From contig NZ_CP025066.1 of NCBI RefSeq assembly GCF_002952775.1, positions 310,001 through 374,000 of the forward strand: 64,000 bases of DNA. The letters are read 5' to 3'. Below, piece by piece: positions 16,496-25,024 of this stretch; the stretch's first letter is position 1, and each line of letters starts with the position of its first letter. Both the position numbers and the translations under genes were made by a program. The DNA is from Halalkaliarchaeum desulfuricum. Lineage in GTDB: Archaea > Halobacteriota > Halobacteria > Halobacteriales > Haloferacaceae. The notes under the pieces are model-generated. The model saw only the letters and a program-made list of their open reading frames with translations. It was not told where the DNA came from and made no database searches.

Positions 16496-17350
16496 TCAGT
16501 ACTCGTAAAAACCCCGTCCCGTCTTCTTCCCGAGATCGCCCGCTTCGACTTTGCGCTTGAGGAGATACGCCGGCCGATATCTGTCGCCGAGCTCTTCCTG
16601 GAGCGTTTCGCTCGCGTGCAGACAGATGTCGAGCCCGATGTGGTCCGCGAGCTCCAGCGGGCCCATCGGAACGTTCGTCCCGAGTTTCATTCCGGCGTCG
16701 ATGTCCTCCTTCGTCGCCACGCCCTCGTCGTACGCCCGGATCCCCTCGTTGATCCACGGCATCAAGATCCGATTGGTCACGAAGCCGGGTTTGTCGTCCG
16801 ACTCCCAGGTCTTCTTTCCGAGCGCCTCTGCGAACGCGTGGGCGAACGAGGCCACCTCCTCGTCGGTGTGTTCCCCCACGACGACCTCGACACCCTCCAT
16901 AAGCGGGACCGGGTTCATGAAGTGGAGCCCGACGACGAGCTCCGGGCGATCGGTGGCGGCCGCGACCGACGTGATCGAAAGGGTCGAGGTGTTGGTCGCG
17001 AGCACGACGTCGTTCGGGAGCTGTTCGTCGAGCGCCTCGAACACGTCGCGCTTGATGTCGAGTTCCTCGACGACTGCCTCGACGACGACATCGGATCCGG
17101 AAAGTTCCTCGAGTTCAGTTACACCGGTGATTCGCGACTGGATTTCCGCGGGCGAATCGTCGAGTCGATCCTTCCCCGCGAGGCGTTCGAGGCTCGAGTC
17201 GATTCGATCGAGCCCGTCGTGGACGTACTCCTCGGTTACGTCGCGCATCACGACGTCGTAGCCGGCGGTCGCTGCGACCTGGGCGATCCCGCTGCCCATC
17301 GTTCCCGCGCCGACGACGCCGACAGTACCGATTTCGGATAGTCCGCGCAT
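16496..17350 (-). CDS. hbd: 3-hydroxyacyl-CoA dehydrogenase
   Basis: This 284-aa NAD-dependent enzyme oxidises 3-hydroxyacyl-CoA (or reduces acetoacetyl-CoA). The Rossmann motif VGVVGAGTMGSGIAQVAATA is at residues 9-28. The catalytic His is in VVGLHFMNPVPLMEGVEVV (about residue 138), and the C-terminal domain ends in KKTGRGFYEY, all standard for the stand-alone HBDH family. It follows the thiolase region, so beta-oxidation or butyrate-type metabolism is a fair inference. Five 14-15 bp direct repeats lie just upstream of its TATA element (CTTACTATCC, about 22-31 nt before the ATG). Confidence 0.94.
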   Translation of the reverse strand: MRGLSEIGTVGVVGAGTMGSGIAQVAATAGYDVVMRDVTEEYVHDGLDRIDSSLERLAGKDRLDDSPAEIQSRITGVTELEELSGSDVVVEAVVEELDIKRDVFEALDEQLPNDVVLATNTSTLSITSVAAATDRPELVVGLHFMNPVPLMEGVEVVVGEHTDEEVASFAHAFAEALGKKTWESDDKPGFVTNRILMPWINEGIRAYDEGVATKEDIDAGMKLGTNVPMGPLELADHIGLDICLHASETLQEELGDRYRPAYLLKRKVEAGDLGKKTGRGFYEY

Positions 17351-17380
17351 GTTCGGCGTTGCGAGCGGACGGATAGTAAG

Positions 17381-17453
17381 CGTGGTGTCCTCGGCGTGGT
17401 GTCCTCGGCGTGGGATCCCCCTACGTGGGATACCCCGGCGTGGGATCCCCCGG
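17381..17453. repeat. Five imperfect 14-15 bp direct repeats upstream of hbd
   Basis: Units start at 17381, 17395, 17409, 17424 and 17439. The first two are CGTGGTGTCCTCGG, the next three are CGTGGGATCCCCC-type variants. They lie between the signal peptidase stop and the hbd promoter, with the core-promoter-proximal edge just upstream of the hbd TATA element. They might be a regulator-binding array or simple slippage DNA. Confidence 0.75.
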
Positions 17454-17492
17454 TGTCGAATCCGCAGAAACGACGGAATCGAGGACTGCTAC

Positions 17493-18650
17493 TCACTCGT
17501 ACAGCGACCGGAGGATCCGCCGATACCGCCGTCCGCGGGGTTTTCGGTTCCGATCGCGGATCCGTCCGGTACCGAGCAACAGCCGTCCGACCCCGTAGAT
17601 CCCGCCGGCGAGAACGGCGTTTATGACGACGAGCGGGAGCCAGGGATGGATCCGGTACAGCGTGTCGATCACCGGAGCGGGCAGGACGGCGAGATAGCGT
17701 CGTTCGGTAACGAATCGCCGATATGCACCGGTCTCCTCGGGTGCAGACAGCGTGAGCGTCGCCGTGGTCTCGACCCGGGAGCCGACGTAGGTGTACTCCG
17801 GCTCGACGGCTACCCCCTCGCTTGCGGGTTCGAGGTAGACGTGGACCGGCACCAGTCCGGCGTTGGGTACGAGATACGGAAGTTCGGAGGCTGTACCCCG
17901 CTCGATGACGGTGGGGTTTTCGGACTCGAACTCCGCGGAGACGATCGTGAACTGCTCTGTTCCGGCCGGAACGATCATCGCGGCTGTGGCGGTGATCACG
18001 AGGACGAGCGCGAGCACGAGAAGCAGGGTCCGGGCGGACGTCCCCGTGTTCCGAGTGCGCTCTCGGAGTCGCTTTTTTCCCGCCGAGCCGAACAGCAGGT
18101 AGTCGGCCGCGTACGCCAGGACCGACAGCGCAAACAGCACGTACGCGATCCCCTGTGGCCCGAGCAACGCCCGCGTTCCCAGCGCCGCCGCAAGCTGGCG
18201 CTGAACCGTCTCCAGCCCCGCTTGCAGACCCATCACCGCCGTTCCGAGATGCGGGATGACGACGACCGATCCGCCGAACTGGAGCGCTGTCGCGACCACC
18301 TGTGCGTCCCGCACGACCGGCTCGTCACCGTCCTGATCGGTAAACGGGTTGGCGTCCCCGCGGGTGATGTACCCCTGCTCGGTGACCTCGACGACGCGGT
18401 GGGTGGTGAGCCCGCCGCCCTGGATCTCCTCGGCGTGGAAGACGATCACGTCACCCTGCTGTATCTCGCCGGATAGCTCCGCCGGAACCGCGACGAATCC
18501 GTCCCCCGGTTCGAGCGTCGGCTCCATGCTGCCCGTCTCGACGAAGCTCAACAGGATCGGCTGGCCGAGCAACTGCCCGGCGACGAGGGCGATGACGACC
18601 ACCGCGAGCGTGAGCTGAAGCGTCACCGAAAGCGCGCGTTTGAGATCCAT
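17493..18650 (-). CDS. Signal peptidase I (archaeal/SipW type, S26B)
   Basis: A 385-aa membrane protease that removes Sec signal peptides. An N-terminal anchor spans about residues 9-33. The catalytic Ser is in ETGSMEPTLEPGDG (about residue 41). The general base is His in LTTHRVVEV rather than Lys, and Asp lies in TRGDANPFTDQDG, the Ser-His-Asp arrangement of ER-type enzymes. The second half is unusual in length: it has three more helices and an extracellular beta-rich region with ATLTLSAPEETGAYRRF, likely the DUF5305-like domain seen in some haloarchaea. I chose the ATG at 18650. The promoter TATA (CTTATAGT) is about 50 nt upstream. Confidence 0.9.
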   Translation of the reverse strand: MDLKRALSVTLQLTLAVVVIALVAGQLLGQPILLSFVETGSMEPTLEPGDGFVAVPAELSGEIQQGDVIVFHAEEIQGGGLTTHRVVEVTEQGYITRGDANPFTDQDGDEPVVRDAQVVATALQFGGSVVVIPHLGTAVMGLQAGLETVQRQLAAALGTRALLGPQGIAYVLFALSVLAYAADYLLFGSAGKKRLRERTRNTGTSARTLLLVLALVLVITATAAMIVPAGTEQFTIVSAEFESENPTVIERGTASELPYLVPNAGLVPVHVYLEPASEGVAVEPEYTYVGSRVETTATLTLSAPEETGAYRRFVTERRYLAVLPAPVIDTLYRIHPWLPLVVINAVLAGGIYGVGRLLLGTGRIRDRNRKPRGRRYRRILRSLYE

Positions 18651-18773
18651 CCGGAATTGGTCCCCCGAGGCGTCGTGCGAGTGATCGGCGGCCGGGACTA
18701 TAAGCACCCTGCCCGATGCGGGATGGACGCCCCGCTCGAGAAGAGGACAGACACACGCGTCGACCCAAAGGCA

Positions 18774-18781
18774 CATTTAGG
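18774..18781 (+). promoter_or_regulatory. TATA box of pan
   Basis: CATTTAGG lies 25-32 nt before the pan ATG at 18806, the leaderless spacing. A second AT-rich block (AAACTTAGG) follows closer to the start. Confidence 0.55.
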
Positions 18782-18805
18782 CAGGAGACAAACTTAGGGT
18801 AAGAG

Positions 18806-20029
18806 ATGTCCCGGAGCCCGTCGCTCCCCGACCGCCCGCGCCTGGAACTCGACCCCGAGATGAGCGACGCGGAGCGGCTCGACGCCATCCGCGAGCACTA
18901 CAGGCGCATCGTTGGCGTAAACGAGGAGCTGGAACAACGGCTGGCACAGACGCGGAGCCGTCGGGAGCAGCTCCGCGAGAAGGTAGACAGGTTGAAGCGG
19001 CGCAACGAAGCGCTGAAAACCTCAGCGCTGTACATCGCCAGCGTCGAGGAGTTGACCGACGACGGCGTGATCATCAAGCAACACGGCAACAACCAGGAAG
19101 TGTTGACCGAGGCGACCCCGAAGCTCGAGGACGCCCTGGAGGCGGGCGACAGGGTCGGAATCGACGACTCGTTCGGCATCCAGACGCTGCTGGACGACGA
19201 AACCGACGCCCGGGCACAGGCGATGGAGGTCGAGGAGTCGCCGGACGTGACCTACGACGACATCGGCGGGATCGACGAACAGATCCGGGAAGTGAAGGAA
19301 GCAGTCGAGGACCCGCTTTCCCACCCCGAGATCTTCGAGACCGTCGGCGTGGAACCTCCCTCGGGCGTGCTGTTGCACGGCGCACCGGGGACGGGCAAGA
19401 CGATGCTCGCGAAGGCGGTCGCAAACGAGACGGATGCGACGTTCATCAAGATGGCCGGCTCCGAGCTGGTACGGAAGTTCATCGGCGAGGGCGCCCGGCT
19501 GGTCCGTGACCTGTTCGACCTGGCGGCCGAGCGGGAGCCGGCAGTGATCTTCATCGACGAGATCGACGCGGTGGCCTCCAAACGGACGGACTCGAAGACC
19601 TCCGGCGACGCGGAGGTCCAGCGGACGATGATGCAACTGCTCTCGGAGATGGACGGCTTCGACGACCGGGGCGAGGTGCGGATCATCGCCGCCACAAACC
19701 GGTTCGACATGCTCGACGAGGCGATCCTGCGGCCCGGGCGGTTCGATCGGTTGATCGAGATCCCCAAACCCGATGAGGACGGCCGGCGGAAGATCCTCGA
19801 GATCCACACGCGGGAGATGAACGTCGACGACGACGTCGACTTCGCCGATCTCGCATCGAAGCTGTCCGACTACTCTGGGGCCGATATCGAATCGCTGGTG
19901 ACCGAGGCGGGAATGTTCGCGATCCGGGACGGCCGGACGACAGTGGAACGCCGGGACTTCGAGGACGCCATCGAGAAACTCGACCACACCGACGACGGAC
20001 CCGACGGCGTCGTCCACTACCAGTACTGA
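18806..20029 (+). CDS. pan: Proteasome-activating nucleotidase (PAN)
   Basis: This 407-aa AAA+ ATPase unfolds proteins and feeds them to the 20S proteasome. An N-terminal coiled coil (about residues 25-75: [20 protein letters not shown]) is followed by an OB domain and the AAA module: Walker [14 protein letters not shown], Walker [13 protein letters not shown], the second region of homology [18 protein letters not shown] and the pore loop [12 protein letters not shown]. The C-terminus is HYQY, close to but not a strict hydrophobic-Tyr-X docking motif. It is divergent from the signal peptidase gene. Confidence 0.96.
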   Translation: MSRSPSLPDRPRLELDPEMSDAERLDAIREHYRRIVGVNEELEQRLAQTRSRREQLREKVDRLKRRNEALKTSALYIASVEELTDDGVIIKQHGNNQEVLTEATPKLEDALEAGDRVGIDDSFGIQTLLDDETDARAQAMEVEESPDVTYDDIGGIDEQIREVKEAVEDPLSHPEIFETVGVEPPSGVLLHGAPGTGKTMLAKAVANETDATFIKMAGSELVRKFIGEGARLVRDLFDLAAEREPAVIFIDEIDAVASKRTDSKTSGDAEVQRTMMQLLSEMDGFDDRGEVRIIAATNRFDMLDEAILRPGRFDRLIEIPKPDEDGRRKILEIHTREMNVDDDVDFADLASKLSDYSGADIESLVTEAGMFAIRDGRTTVERRDFEDAIEKLDHTDDGPDGVVHYQY

Positions 20030-20099
20030 CGCCGGCGCCACGATCGTTTTCTCGTCGCGGAACGCAACTCCTTAACCCGTCGCCGACCCAGATCAGGTG

Positions 20100-20579
20100 A
20101 TGAATCGGATCCACGTCGCCGGCGGCGTCGGGGTCGCCCCAACGGAGATGGCCGCCTACGATGCGGCGCTTGCCGACGCGAACCTCCACAACTACAACCT
20201 GGTTCGCGTCTCCTCTATCGTCCCCGCCGGGGCGGCGGTCGAACGCGTCGACCGGGCGCCGGATCTCGGGCCGGCCGGCAACCGCCTCACCGTCGTGGAA
20301 TCGCGGATCACGGCCCCACCGGGGGCGAGCGACGACCCGCTCGTCGCCGGACTCGGATGGGCGACGGGTCCCGGACCGGGGCTGTTTTACGAGGCGACCG
20401 GGCGGGACCCGACGGCGGTCCGACGGGAACTCGAGGACGGCCTCGACGCCGGGAGCGAACTCCGGGACTGGGCGCTGCCGGACCGGGAGTTCGAGGTGAC
20501 GACCGCTCGCCCCGAAGACGGCGCCTGGACGACCGTCGTCACGGTCGCGGTGTACGGCGAGAGCGAGCCGGTGCTGTAG
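20100..20579 (+). CDS. pdaD: Pyruvoyl-dependent arginine decarboxylase
   Basis: A 159-aa self-processing enzyme that makes agmatine from arginine. Cleavage at the Ser-Ser bond in LVRVSSIVPAGA (about residues 38-39) would give the pyruvoyl cofactor; the flanking LHNYNLVRVSS is typical. GWATGPGPGLFYEATG is the conserved glycine-rich loop. In archaea agmatine is needed for agmatidine at the wobble C of tRNA-Ile2, so the gene is essential in some species. The ATG at 20100 is preceded directly by an in-frame GTG. Arginase and ArgF are elsewhere in the window. Confidence 0.95.
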   Translation: MNRIHVAGGVGVAPTEMAAYDAALADANLHNYNLVRVSSIVPAGAAVERVDRAPDLGPAGNRLTVVESRITAPPGASDDPLVAGLGWATGPGPGLFYEATGRDPTAVRRELEDGLDAGSELRDWALPDREFEVTTARPEDGAWTTVVTVAVYGESEPVL

Positions 20580-20614
20580 ACCACCTTTGCTGCGGTCGCT
20601 CGCCGGTCGGCTCG

Positions 20615-20625
20615 TTCAAATCCCC
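20615..20625. repeat. T-arm-like fragment downstream of tRNA-Ser
   Basis: TTCAAATCCCC is the T-loop plus 3' stem strand of a tRNA. It lies 64 nt beyond the 3' end of tRNA-Ser and on the opposite strand, flanked by GCTCGC-rich sequence (CTGCGGTCGCTCGCCGG and AGCTCGCTCGAG). The same fragment occurs in each 125-bp unit next to tRNA-Thr. Confidence 0.6.
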
Positions 20626-20688
20626 GGCGTCAGCTCGCTCGAGTGGACAACGGACGTACCTGTCGCTACCCAACCTACTCCCTGAAAA

Positions 20689-20773
20689 CGCCGAGGGGGA
20701 GATTTGAACTCCCGAGTCCTGACGGACAGTTGCTCTCGAGGCAACCGCCTTGGCCGGGCTAGGCTACCTCGGC
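20689..20773 (-). tRNA. tRNA-Ser (anticodon CGA)
   Basis: The 85-nt gene folds as a class II tRNA. The acceptor stem is GCCGAGG/CCTCGGC, the anticodon stem GTTGC/GCAAC encloses loop CTCGAGA (anticodon CGA, reading UCG), a long variable arm TGTCCGTCAGGACTC follows, and the T-arm is GGGAGTTCAAATCTCCC. The discriminator is G73, as expected for serine. No CCA is encoded and no intron is seen. SerS is encoded 8 kb away. Confidence 0.95.
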
Positions 20774-20842
20774 TCGTTTGTAATTCCGCGGCGGGACGTT
20801 TTAAGACTTACCAACGACGCCGATCGGAGCCCGTCGTCGACG

Positions 20843-21490
20843 TCACAACCGGTCGTCGATCGCCTCGGCGATCGCCTCGAACTCCGGGCTCACCTGCTGA
20901 TCGTCGACGAACACCGTGGGCGTTCCGCTCACGCCCCTGTTTACCCCCTCCTCGCGGTCGGCACTCACCACCGCTTCGTAGGGTTCGAACTCCGCGTCGG
21001 CGATGGCGAGACAGCCGTCGTCGCCGATTGCCTCGGCGTGCTCGCCGATCGCCTCGTAGGAGTAGTCGTCCCCTCGAAGCTGTTCGAAAAGCAGCGTCGA
21101 GTACTCGAAGTAGGTTTCGTCGTCGAACCGGTCCTGGATCCCCCGAGCGGCATTTGCGATCGGCTCCGACCATTCGCCGTCCGCCGGGATCGGGAAGTCG
21201 TACTGGCGAAACTGGACGAGCCCCTCGTCGACGTACTCGGAACGGAACTCGGGGAACTCATCGAGTTTGAACGTCGCACAGTGCGGACAGGCGAAGTCGT
21301 CGAACGCCGAGACGACGACATCGGCGTCGTCGGGGCCCAGCGTCGGCCGGTCGAGGTCGGTCACCGGGTCCGGTTCGGTCAACTCGCAGTCGTGTGACTG
21401 ATCCGCGCCGCCGAGACAGCCCGCGACGGCGACGGACGTCGCCCCGCCGAGTGTCGCAAGCACTGCCCGCCGGGAGACGGTACGCTCCAT
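20843..21490 (-). CDS. DsbA-like thioredoxin-fold lipoprotein
   Basis: A 215-aa extracytoplasmic thiol-disulfide protein. The N-terminus has a twin-arginine motif (VSRRAVLATLGG) and the lipobox VAGC, so Tat export and lipid anchoring are likely. The DsbA/DSBA-like thioredoxin active site is CPHC in DDFACPHCATFK (about residues 68-71), with the cis-proline loop in VSGTPTVFVDDQ. Another Cys (GDDGCLAIADAEF) sits in the helical insert. It may form disulfides in exported proteins or reduce them. The partner redox protein is not in the window. It starts 82 nt before the small protein on the same strand. Confidence 0.9.
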   Translation of the reverse strand: MERTVSRRAVLATLGGATSVAVAGCLGGADQSHDCELTEPDPVTDLDRPTLGPDDADVVVSAFDDFACPHCATFKLDEFPEFRSEYVDEGLVQFRQYDFPIPADGEWSEPIANAARGIQDRFDDETYFEYSTLLFEQLRGDDYSYEAIGEHAEAIGDDGCLAIADAEFEPYEAVVSADREEGVNRGVSGTPTVFVDDQQVSPEFEAIAEAIDDRL

Positions 21491-21551
21491 ACGCGAGTGT
21501 CGGTGCGGGCGAACTTAACGCCTGCGAGCTGTTCTCCTCTGAATCGAAAAT

Positions 21552-21593
21552 CAGTCGTCAGTTGTCAGTCGTCAGTTGTCAGTCGTCAGTTGT
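21552..21593. repeat. Three perfect 14-bp tandem repeats at a gene end
   Basis: CAGTCGTCAGTTGT is repeated exactly three times (21552, 21566, 21580). Read on the minus strand it is ACAACTGACGACTG. The gene-proximal copy encodes the last residues of the 57-aa protein; the stop codon straddles the junction with the next copy. Confidence 0.9.
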
Positions 21594-21752
21594 TTCTTCG
21601 GACACGGTCTGGACCTCCTGGAGCAGCCGGTGGAGCGGGAACCGCAATCCGATCCGATTGGCGAGGAGTGCGATCGGGAACAGGACGATCCCGACCGCGA
21701 CGGTCAGTTGGTGGACAGCGAGCATCACGGCACTGCGTACGCGTTCGATCAT
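21579..21752 (-). CDS. 57-aa single-pass membrane protein
   Basis: This short gene encodes MIERVRSAVMLAVHQLTVAV and 37 more residues. A hydrophobic segment at about residues 9-31 should span the membrane, followed by a basic stretch (ANRIGLRFPLHRLL) and an acidic tail (EEVQTVSEETTDD-like). Codon use (third-position GC) is like that of the neighbours, and an AT-rich promoter region (TATATATGGG on the minus strand) lies about 25-30 nt upstream of its ATG. I recognise no family, but such small one-helix proteins are common in haloarchaea. Confidence 0.6.
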   Translation of the reverse strand: MIERVRSAVMLAVHQLTVAVGIVLFPIALLANRIGLRFPLHRLLQEVQTVSEETTDD

Positions 21753-21957
21753 TGCCTACCCGGCGGTGGGTGCTCACCCATATATAAAGGTGTCGAGAGG
21801 CAGGCGTCAGTTACCCCTCCGCTGTCTTTCGGTTTTCTGGATTCCGGCTGTATTCGGGTAGAAGATCGTCGCCAGTCGTTTCACAGTCAATCACCTGGAG
21901 TAGCTTTCGGGTGGATATCCGTAACTTATCGCGAATGAAACCGTCTCGTGCGCCTCT

Positions 21958-21999
21958 CGAACGGGGAAGTTCGGGGCTCGAACGGGGAAGTTCGGGGCT
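21958..21999. repeat. Perfect 21-bp tandem duplication
   Basis: CGAACGGGGAAGTTCGGGGC plus one T occurs twice in direct tandem (21958-21978, 21979-21999), about 65 nt before the DUF555 gene start. A partial third copy (CGAGCTCCCGAA) follows. The DUF555 gene starts downstream of it, so the repeat is in the upstream region. Confidence 0.85.
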
Positions 22000-22063
22000 C
22001 GAGCTCCCGAAACATGGTCCGCGAATCGTAAGACACGACCCTCCGGGTCTCGTTGAACGTCGT

Positions 22064-22426
22064 ATGAGCAATTACCTCGTTGCGATGGAGGCGGCCTGGC
22101 TGGTTCGCGACGTAGAGGACATCGACGACGCGATCGGCGTGGCGGTAAGCGAGGCTGGACGGCGCCTCAACGAACAGGACAAAGAGTTCGTCGAAGTCGA
22201 GGTCGGGGTGACGACCTGTCCCGCCTGCGGGGAGCCGTTCGATTCGGCGTACATCGCCGCGGAGACGGCGCTCGTGGGGCTGTTGCTGGAAATCGAGGTA
22301 TTCAACGCCGAAGGCGAGGAACACGCCAGCCGGATCGCGAAAAGCGAGGTCGGCGGCGCGCTCCGCGACGTCCCGCTTTCGGTCATCGAGGTCGTCCAGA
22401 CCGAGGCCGACGAGGACGACGAATAG
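22064..22426 (+). CDS. DUF555 (UPF0212) family protein
   Basis: A 120-aa conserved archaeal protein of unknown function. It starts MSNYLVAMEAAWLVRDVEDI and contains a C-x2-C pair in TTCPACGEPFD (about residues 51-57), which may bind a metal or zinc with other ligands. The C-terminus is acidic (TEADEDDE). The frame extends upstream without a stop, but that part covers the tandem duplication and has no homology, so the ATG at 22064 is chosen. The gene precedes cysS by 74 nt on the same strand and could be cotranscribed. Confidence 0.87.
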   Translation: MSNYLVAMEAAWLVRDVEDIDDAIGVAVSEAGRRLNEQDKEFVEVEVGVTTCPACGEPFDSAYIAAETALVGLLLEIEVFNAEGEEHASRIAKSEVGGALRDVPLSVIEVVQTEADEDDE

Positions 22427-22500
22427 CGGGGAGTCGCTCCCGGCCACGATTCCACGATTATTCGACGCTTTCAAACGCGCGCCGTGGGTAGAGGCTCCCG

Positions 22501-23979
22501 ATGACCCTTTCGGTGACAAACACCCTGTCGGGCGAGCGCGAGGCGTTCGAGGTCGACGACGGCGAAGTGCTGCTGTACGTCTGCGGGCTGACGGTTTCGG
22601 ACGACGCCCACCTCGGCCACGCCCGGGCGTGGGTGCACGCCGACATCATCCACCGGTGGCTCGAGTATCTCGGCTACGACGTCCGCCACGTGGAGAACGT
22701 CACCGACGTCAACGAGAAGATCACCGCGCGGGCGGGGGAGCGCGACGACTGGGACACCGAGGCGGACGTGGCCCGCCACTTCACCGCGGATATCTTCGAG
22801 GACATGCGCGGGCTGAACCTCCTGCGCGCGGAGGTGTATCCACGGGTCTCCGAACACGTCCCCGAGATCATCGATCTGGTCGAGACGCTCGTCGACCGGG
22901 GGTACGCCTACGAGTCGAACGGTTCGGTGTACTTCGACGTCACACAGTTCGAGAGCTACGGCGACCTCTCCAACCAGGAGCTCGAGGAACTGGAAGCTCA
23001 GGGCGAGCCCGACGAACGCTCCGAGAAGCGACACCCCGCCGACTTCGCGCTGTGGAAAGCCGACGGCGTCAGCGAGTCGGCGGTTCGGGAGCACCGGAAA
23101 CACGAACACGAGGGAGCGCTTCCGACCGGACAGACCTGGGATTCCCCCTGGAGTGACGGCAGACCCGGCTGGCACGTCGAGTGCTCGGCGATGTCGATGA
23201 CACACCTCGGAGAGACGATCGATGTCCACATGGGCGGGCGCGACCTGGTGTTTCCCCACCACGAAAACGAGATCGCCCAGAGCGAGGCCGCAACCGGCGA
23301 GGAGTTCGTGCGCTACTGGCTCCACAACGGCCTGCTCGAAACCGAAGGCGAGAAGATGAGTTCGAGTCTGGGCAACTACTGGACTGTCTCCGACGCGCTC
23401 GAGAAGTTGGGTGTCAACGTTGTTCGAACGTTCTATGCGGGGGCGCAGTACCGAACCGATCAGGCGCTCTCCGAGGACGCACTCGAGGAAGCCGAGGAAC
23501 GGTTCGAGCGTCTCCAGCGAGCCTACGAGACCGCCGTGGCGGCGGCCGACTCGGTCGACGCGGTGACGAAAGCCGAAGACGAGGCCCTCCGGGACGCCGT
23601 CGAGGCGACGCGGACGGAGTTCGAGGCGGCGATGAACGACGATTTCAACGTCCGCGAGGCGACGGCGGCGATTTTGGACCTCGCCGCCGCAGTCAACCGC
23701 CACGTCGAATCGAACGAGACGTACGACTACCCGGGACTCCGGCGGTCGATCGAGACCCTCGAAACGTTCGGGGAGGGCGTCCTCGGTCTCCAGTTCGACG
23801 CCGTCGACGACGGCGACGCCACGCTGGCGGGCGAGCTCGTCGAACTCGTGTTGGAGATCAGAGAGCAGGAACGCCAGGCCGGAAACTACGAGCGTGCCGA
23901 CCAGTTGCGCGACGCCCTCGACGAGGCAGGAATCGAAGTCGAGGACGCCCCGGACGGACCGACCTACCGGTTCGAGTGA
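22501..23979 (+). CDS. cysS: Cysteinyl-tRNA synthetase
   Basis: A 492-aa class I synthetase that charges tRNA-Cys. The HIGH-type motif is DDAHLGHAR in [19 protein letters not shown] (about residues 24-42). The zinc/substrate site includes Cys and His in the segment [19 protein letters not shown] and [13 protein letters not shown]. The KMSKS-type signature is [12 protein letters not shown]. The C-terminal DALR-like domain (residues about 360-492) is helical and Glu rich. The start agrees with the family N-terminus [12 protein letters not shown]. The gene ends immediately before a duplicated 15-mer. Confidence 0.97.
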   Translation: MTLSVTNTLSGEREAFEVDDGEVLLYVCGLTVSDDAHLGHARAWVHADIIHRWLEYLGYDVRHVENVTDVNEKITARAGERDDWDTEADVARHFTADIFEDMRGLNLLRAEVYPRVSEHVPEIIDLVETLVDRGYAYESNGSVYFDVTQFESYGDLSNQELEELEAQGEPDERSEKRHPADFALWKADGVSESAVREHRKHEHEGALPTGQTWDSPWSDGRPGWHVECSAMSMTHLGETIDVHMGGRDLVFPHHENEIAQSEAATGEEFVRYWLHNGLLETEGEKMSSSLGNYWTVSDALEKLGVNVVRTFYAGAQYRTDQALSEDALEEAEERFERLQRAYETAVAAADSVDAVTKAEDEALRDAVEATRTEFEAAMNDDFNVREATAAILDLAAAVNRHVESNETYDYPGLRRSIETLETFGEGVLGLQFDAVDDGDATLAGELVELVLEIREQERQAGNYERADQLRDALDEAGIEVEDAPDGPTYRFE

Positions 23980-24017
23980 TGCAACCGCGGATCGACCGAG
24001 GTTGCAACCGCGGATCG
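23980..24017. repeat. Duplicated 15-mer after the cysS stop
   Basis: TGCAACCGCGGATCG occurs at 23980 and again at 24003, the first copy directly abutting the cysS TGA. The pair forms a direct repeat with 23-bp period. Confidence 0.8.
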
Positions 24018-24066
24018 GTCGGGCCGGCGACAGCTATTTTCCCGACGGTAGCGTATTCCGTATCCA

Positions 24067-24573
24067 ATGATCGTCGAGCGCGTCGGGGAGTATCGCAGGC
24101 GAATTCACGCCGAACTCAAGCGGGCATTCGCCGACGAGCACACGCCCCGCGAAGTCGCCGGAAGCTTCGCGGTGGGAGTGTTCATCACGATGTTGCCGAC
24201 CCTGGGGACAGGGCTGATACTCTTCGTCGTACTCGTCGCGCTCTTCAAGTCGATCAGCAAGATCGCCCTGTTCGCGTCGGTGCTCGTATTCAACCCGGTC
24301 GTCAAGTGGGGGGTTTACGCTGCTAGCTTCTCGCTGGGCACGCTGCTGCTCGGACCAGTCGAAGGTGTTACGATGACCGACGTCTCGCTTTCGGCCGGAC
24401 CGGAGATCGTCGTCAGGCTGCTGGTCGGTAATCTGATCCTCGCGGTCGTCGCGACGGTCCTCGGCTACGTCGTCGTCTACCGTCTCGTCGTTTCCTACCG
24501 GGAGCAACTGGAACCGCTGGAGGAGGCGATCGAGGAGGTCGTCGACCGGACGCTGGACCCGGACGCAGCCTGA
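24067..24573 (+). CDS. DUF2062 domain membrane protein
   Basis: A 168-aa integral membrane protein of the DUF2062 family. The signature is TPREVAGSFAVGVFITMLPT followed by LGTGLILFVVLVALFKSISK; three to four helices are visible, the last with LLVGNLILAVVATVLGYVVV. The N-terminus (MIVERVGEYRRRIHAELKRA) is an amphipathic cytoplasmic helix, and the C-terminus is acidic. In bacteria the domain can be fused to glycosyltransferases. In this organism it stands alone and its role is unknown. Confidence 0.87.
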   Translation: MIVERVGEYRRRIHAELKRAFADEHTPREVAGSFAVGVFITMLPTLGTGLILFVVLVALFKSISKIALFASVLVFNPVVKWGVYAASFSLGTLLLGPVEGVTMTDVSLSAGPEIVVRLLVGNLILAVVATVLGYVVVYRLVVSYREQLEPLEEAIEEVVDRTLDPDAA

Positions 24574-24585
24574 ATCCGCGCGGGA

Positions 24586-24639
24586 CTAACTGGTAGCTAA
24601 CCGGTGCTAGCTGGTGACTAGCTGGTGACTAGCTGGTGA
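24586..24639. repeat. 11-bp tandem repeat across the DUF357 stop codon
   Basis: Three perfect copies of CTAGCTGGTGA (24607, 24618, 24629) follow two degenerate ones (24586, 24597). CTA is the TAG stop on the minus strand, so each copy offers the same stop; the one at 24629 is used by the DUF357 gene. Confidence 0.88.
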
Positions 24640-24913
24640 ACAGGTCGCTGTCCTCGGGAACCGAAAACAGCCCCATCCTCACGCCACAGTCGAGCCACCC
24701 GTAGCCGTACGAGTACGACGCCAGTGCGTTAACCGGGTCGTCCTCCTCCCTGAAGTGACGGCCGTCCTCGAGGTAGGATTCTGCCATTTCCCGACAGCCA
24801 CTCGCGGCCTCGTCGAGGGGCGTCCCCTCGGGGACGGCCCGATCGGCGACGTCGAGCGCGTCGGCGAGCATCCGTTCGTATCGATCGACCTTCTCCTCGA
24901 GTTTCGCGGGCAT
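24629..24913 (-). CDS. DUF357 domain protein
   Basis: A 94-aa all-helical protein of the archaeal DUF357 family. It reads MPAKLEEKVDRYERMLADAL at the start, then an ASYSYGYGWLDCGVRMGLF segment typical of the family near the C-terminus. The start at 24913 is chosen since the frame upstream has no homology. The protein is probably cytoplasmic and small enough to be a subunit or adaptor; its function is not established. Its stop codon lies in a tandem repeat. The thymidine kinase gene is divergent from it. Confidence 0.85.
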   Translation of the reverse strand: MPAKLEEKVDRYERMLADALDVADRAVPEGTPLDEAASGCREMAESYLEDGRHFREEDDPVNALASYSYGYGWLDCGVRMGLFSVPEDSDLFTS

Positions 24914-25024
24914 ACCTCGAATGAGTAGGGCGATCCCGATAGACGTTCCCCCGGAGATCGATTGTCTCTTCGTCCGATGTATCCCTTCGAAACTGTTTTG
25001 CTCGTGGCCGAATCGCCCGTACCT

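Noticed and set aside
24962-25024. A longer thymidine kinase start
   Set aside because: The extra 21 codons have no homology and lie in the promoter region shared with DUF357.
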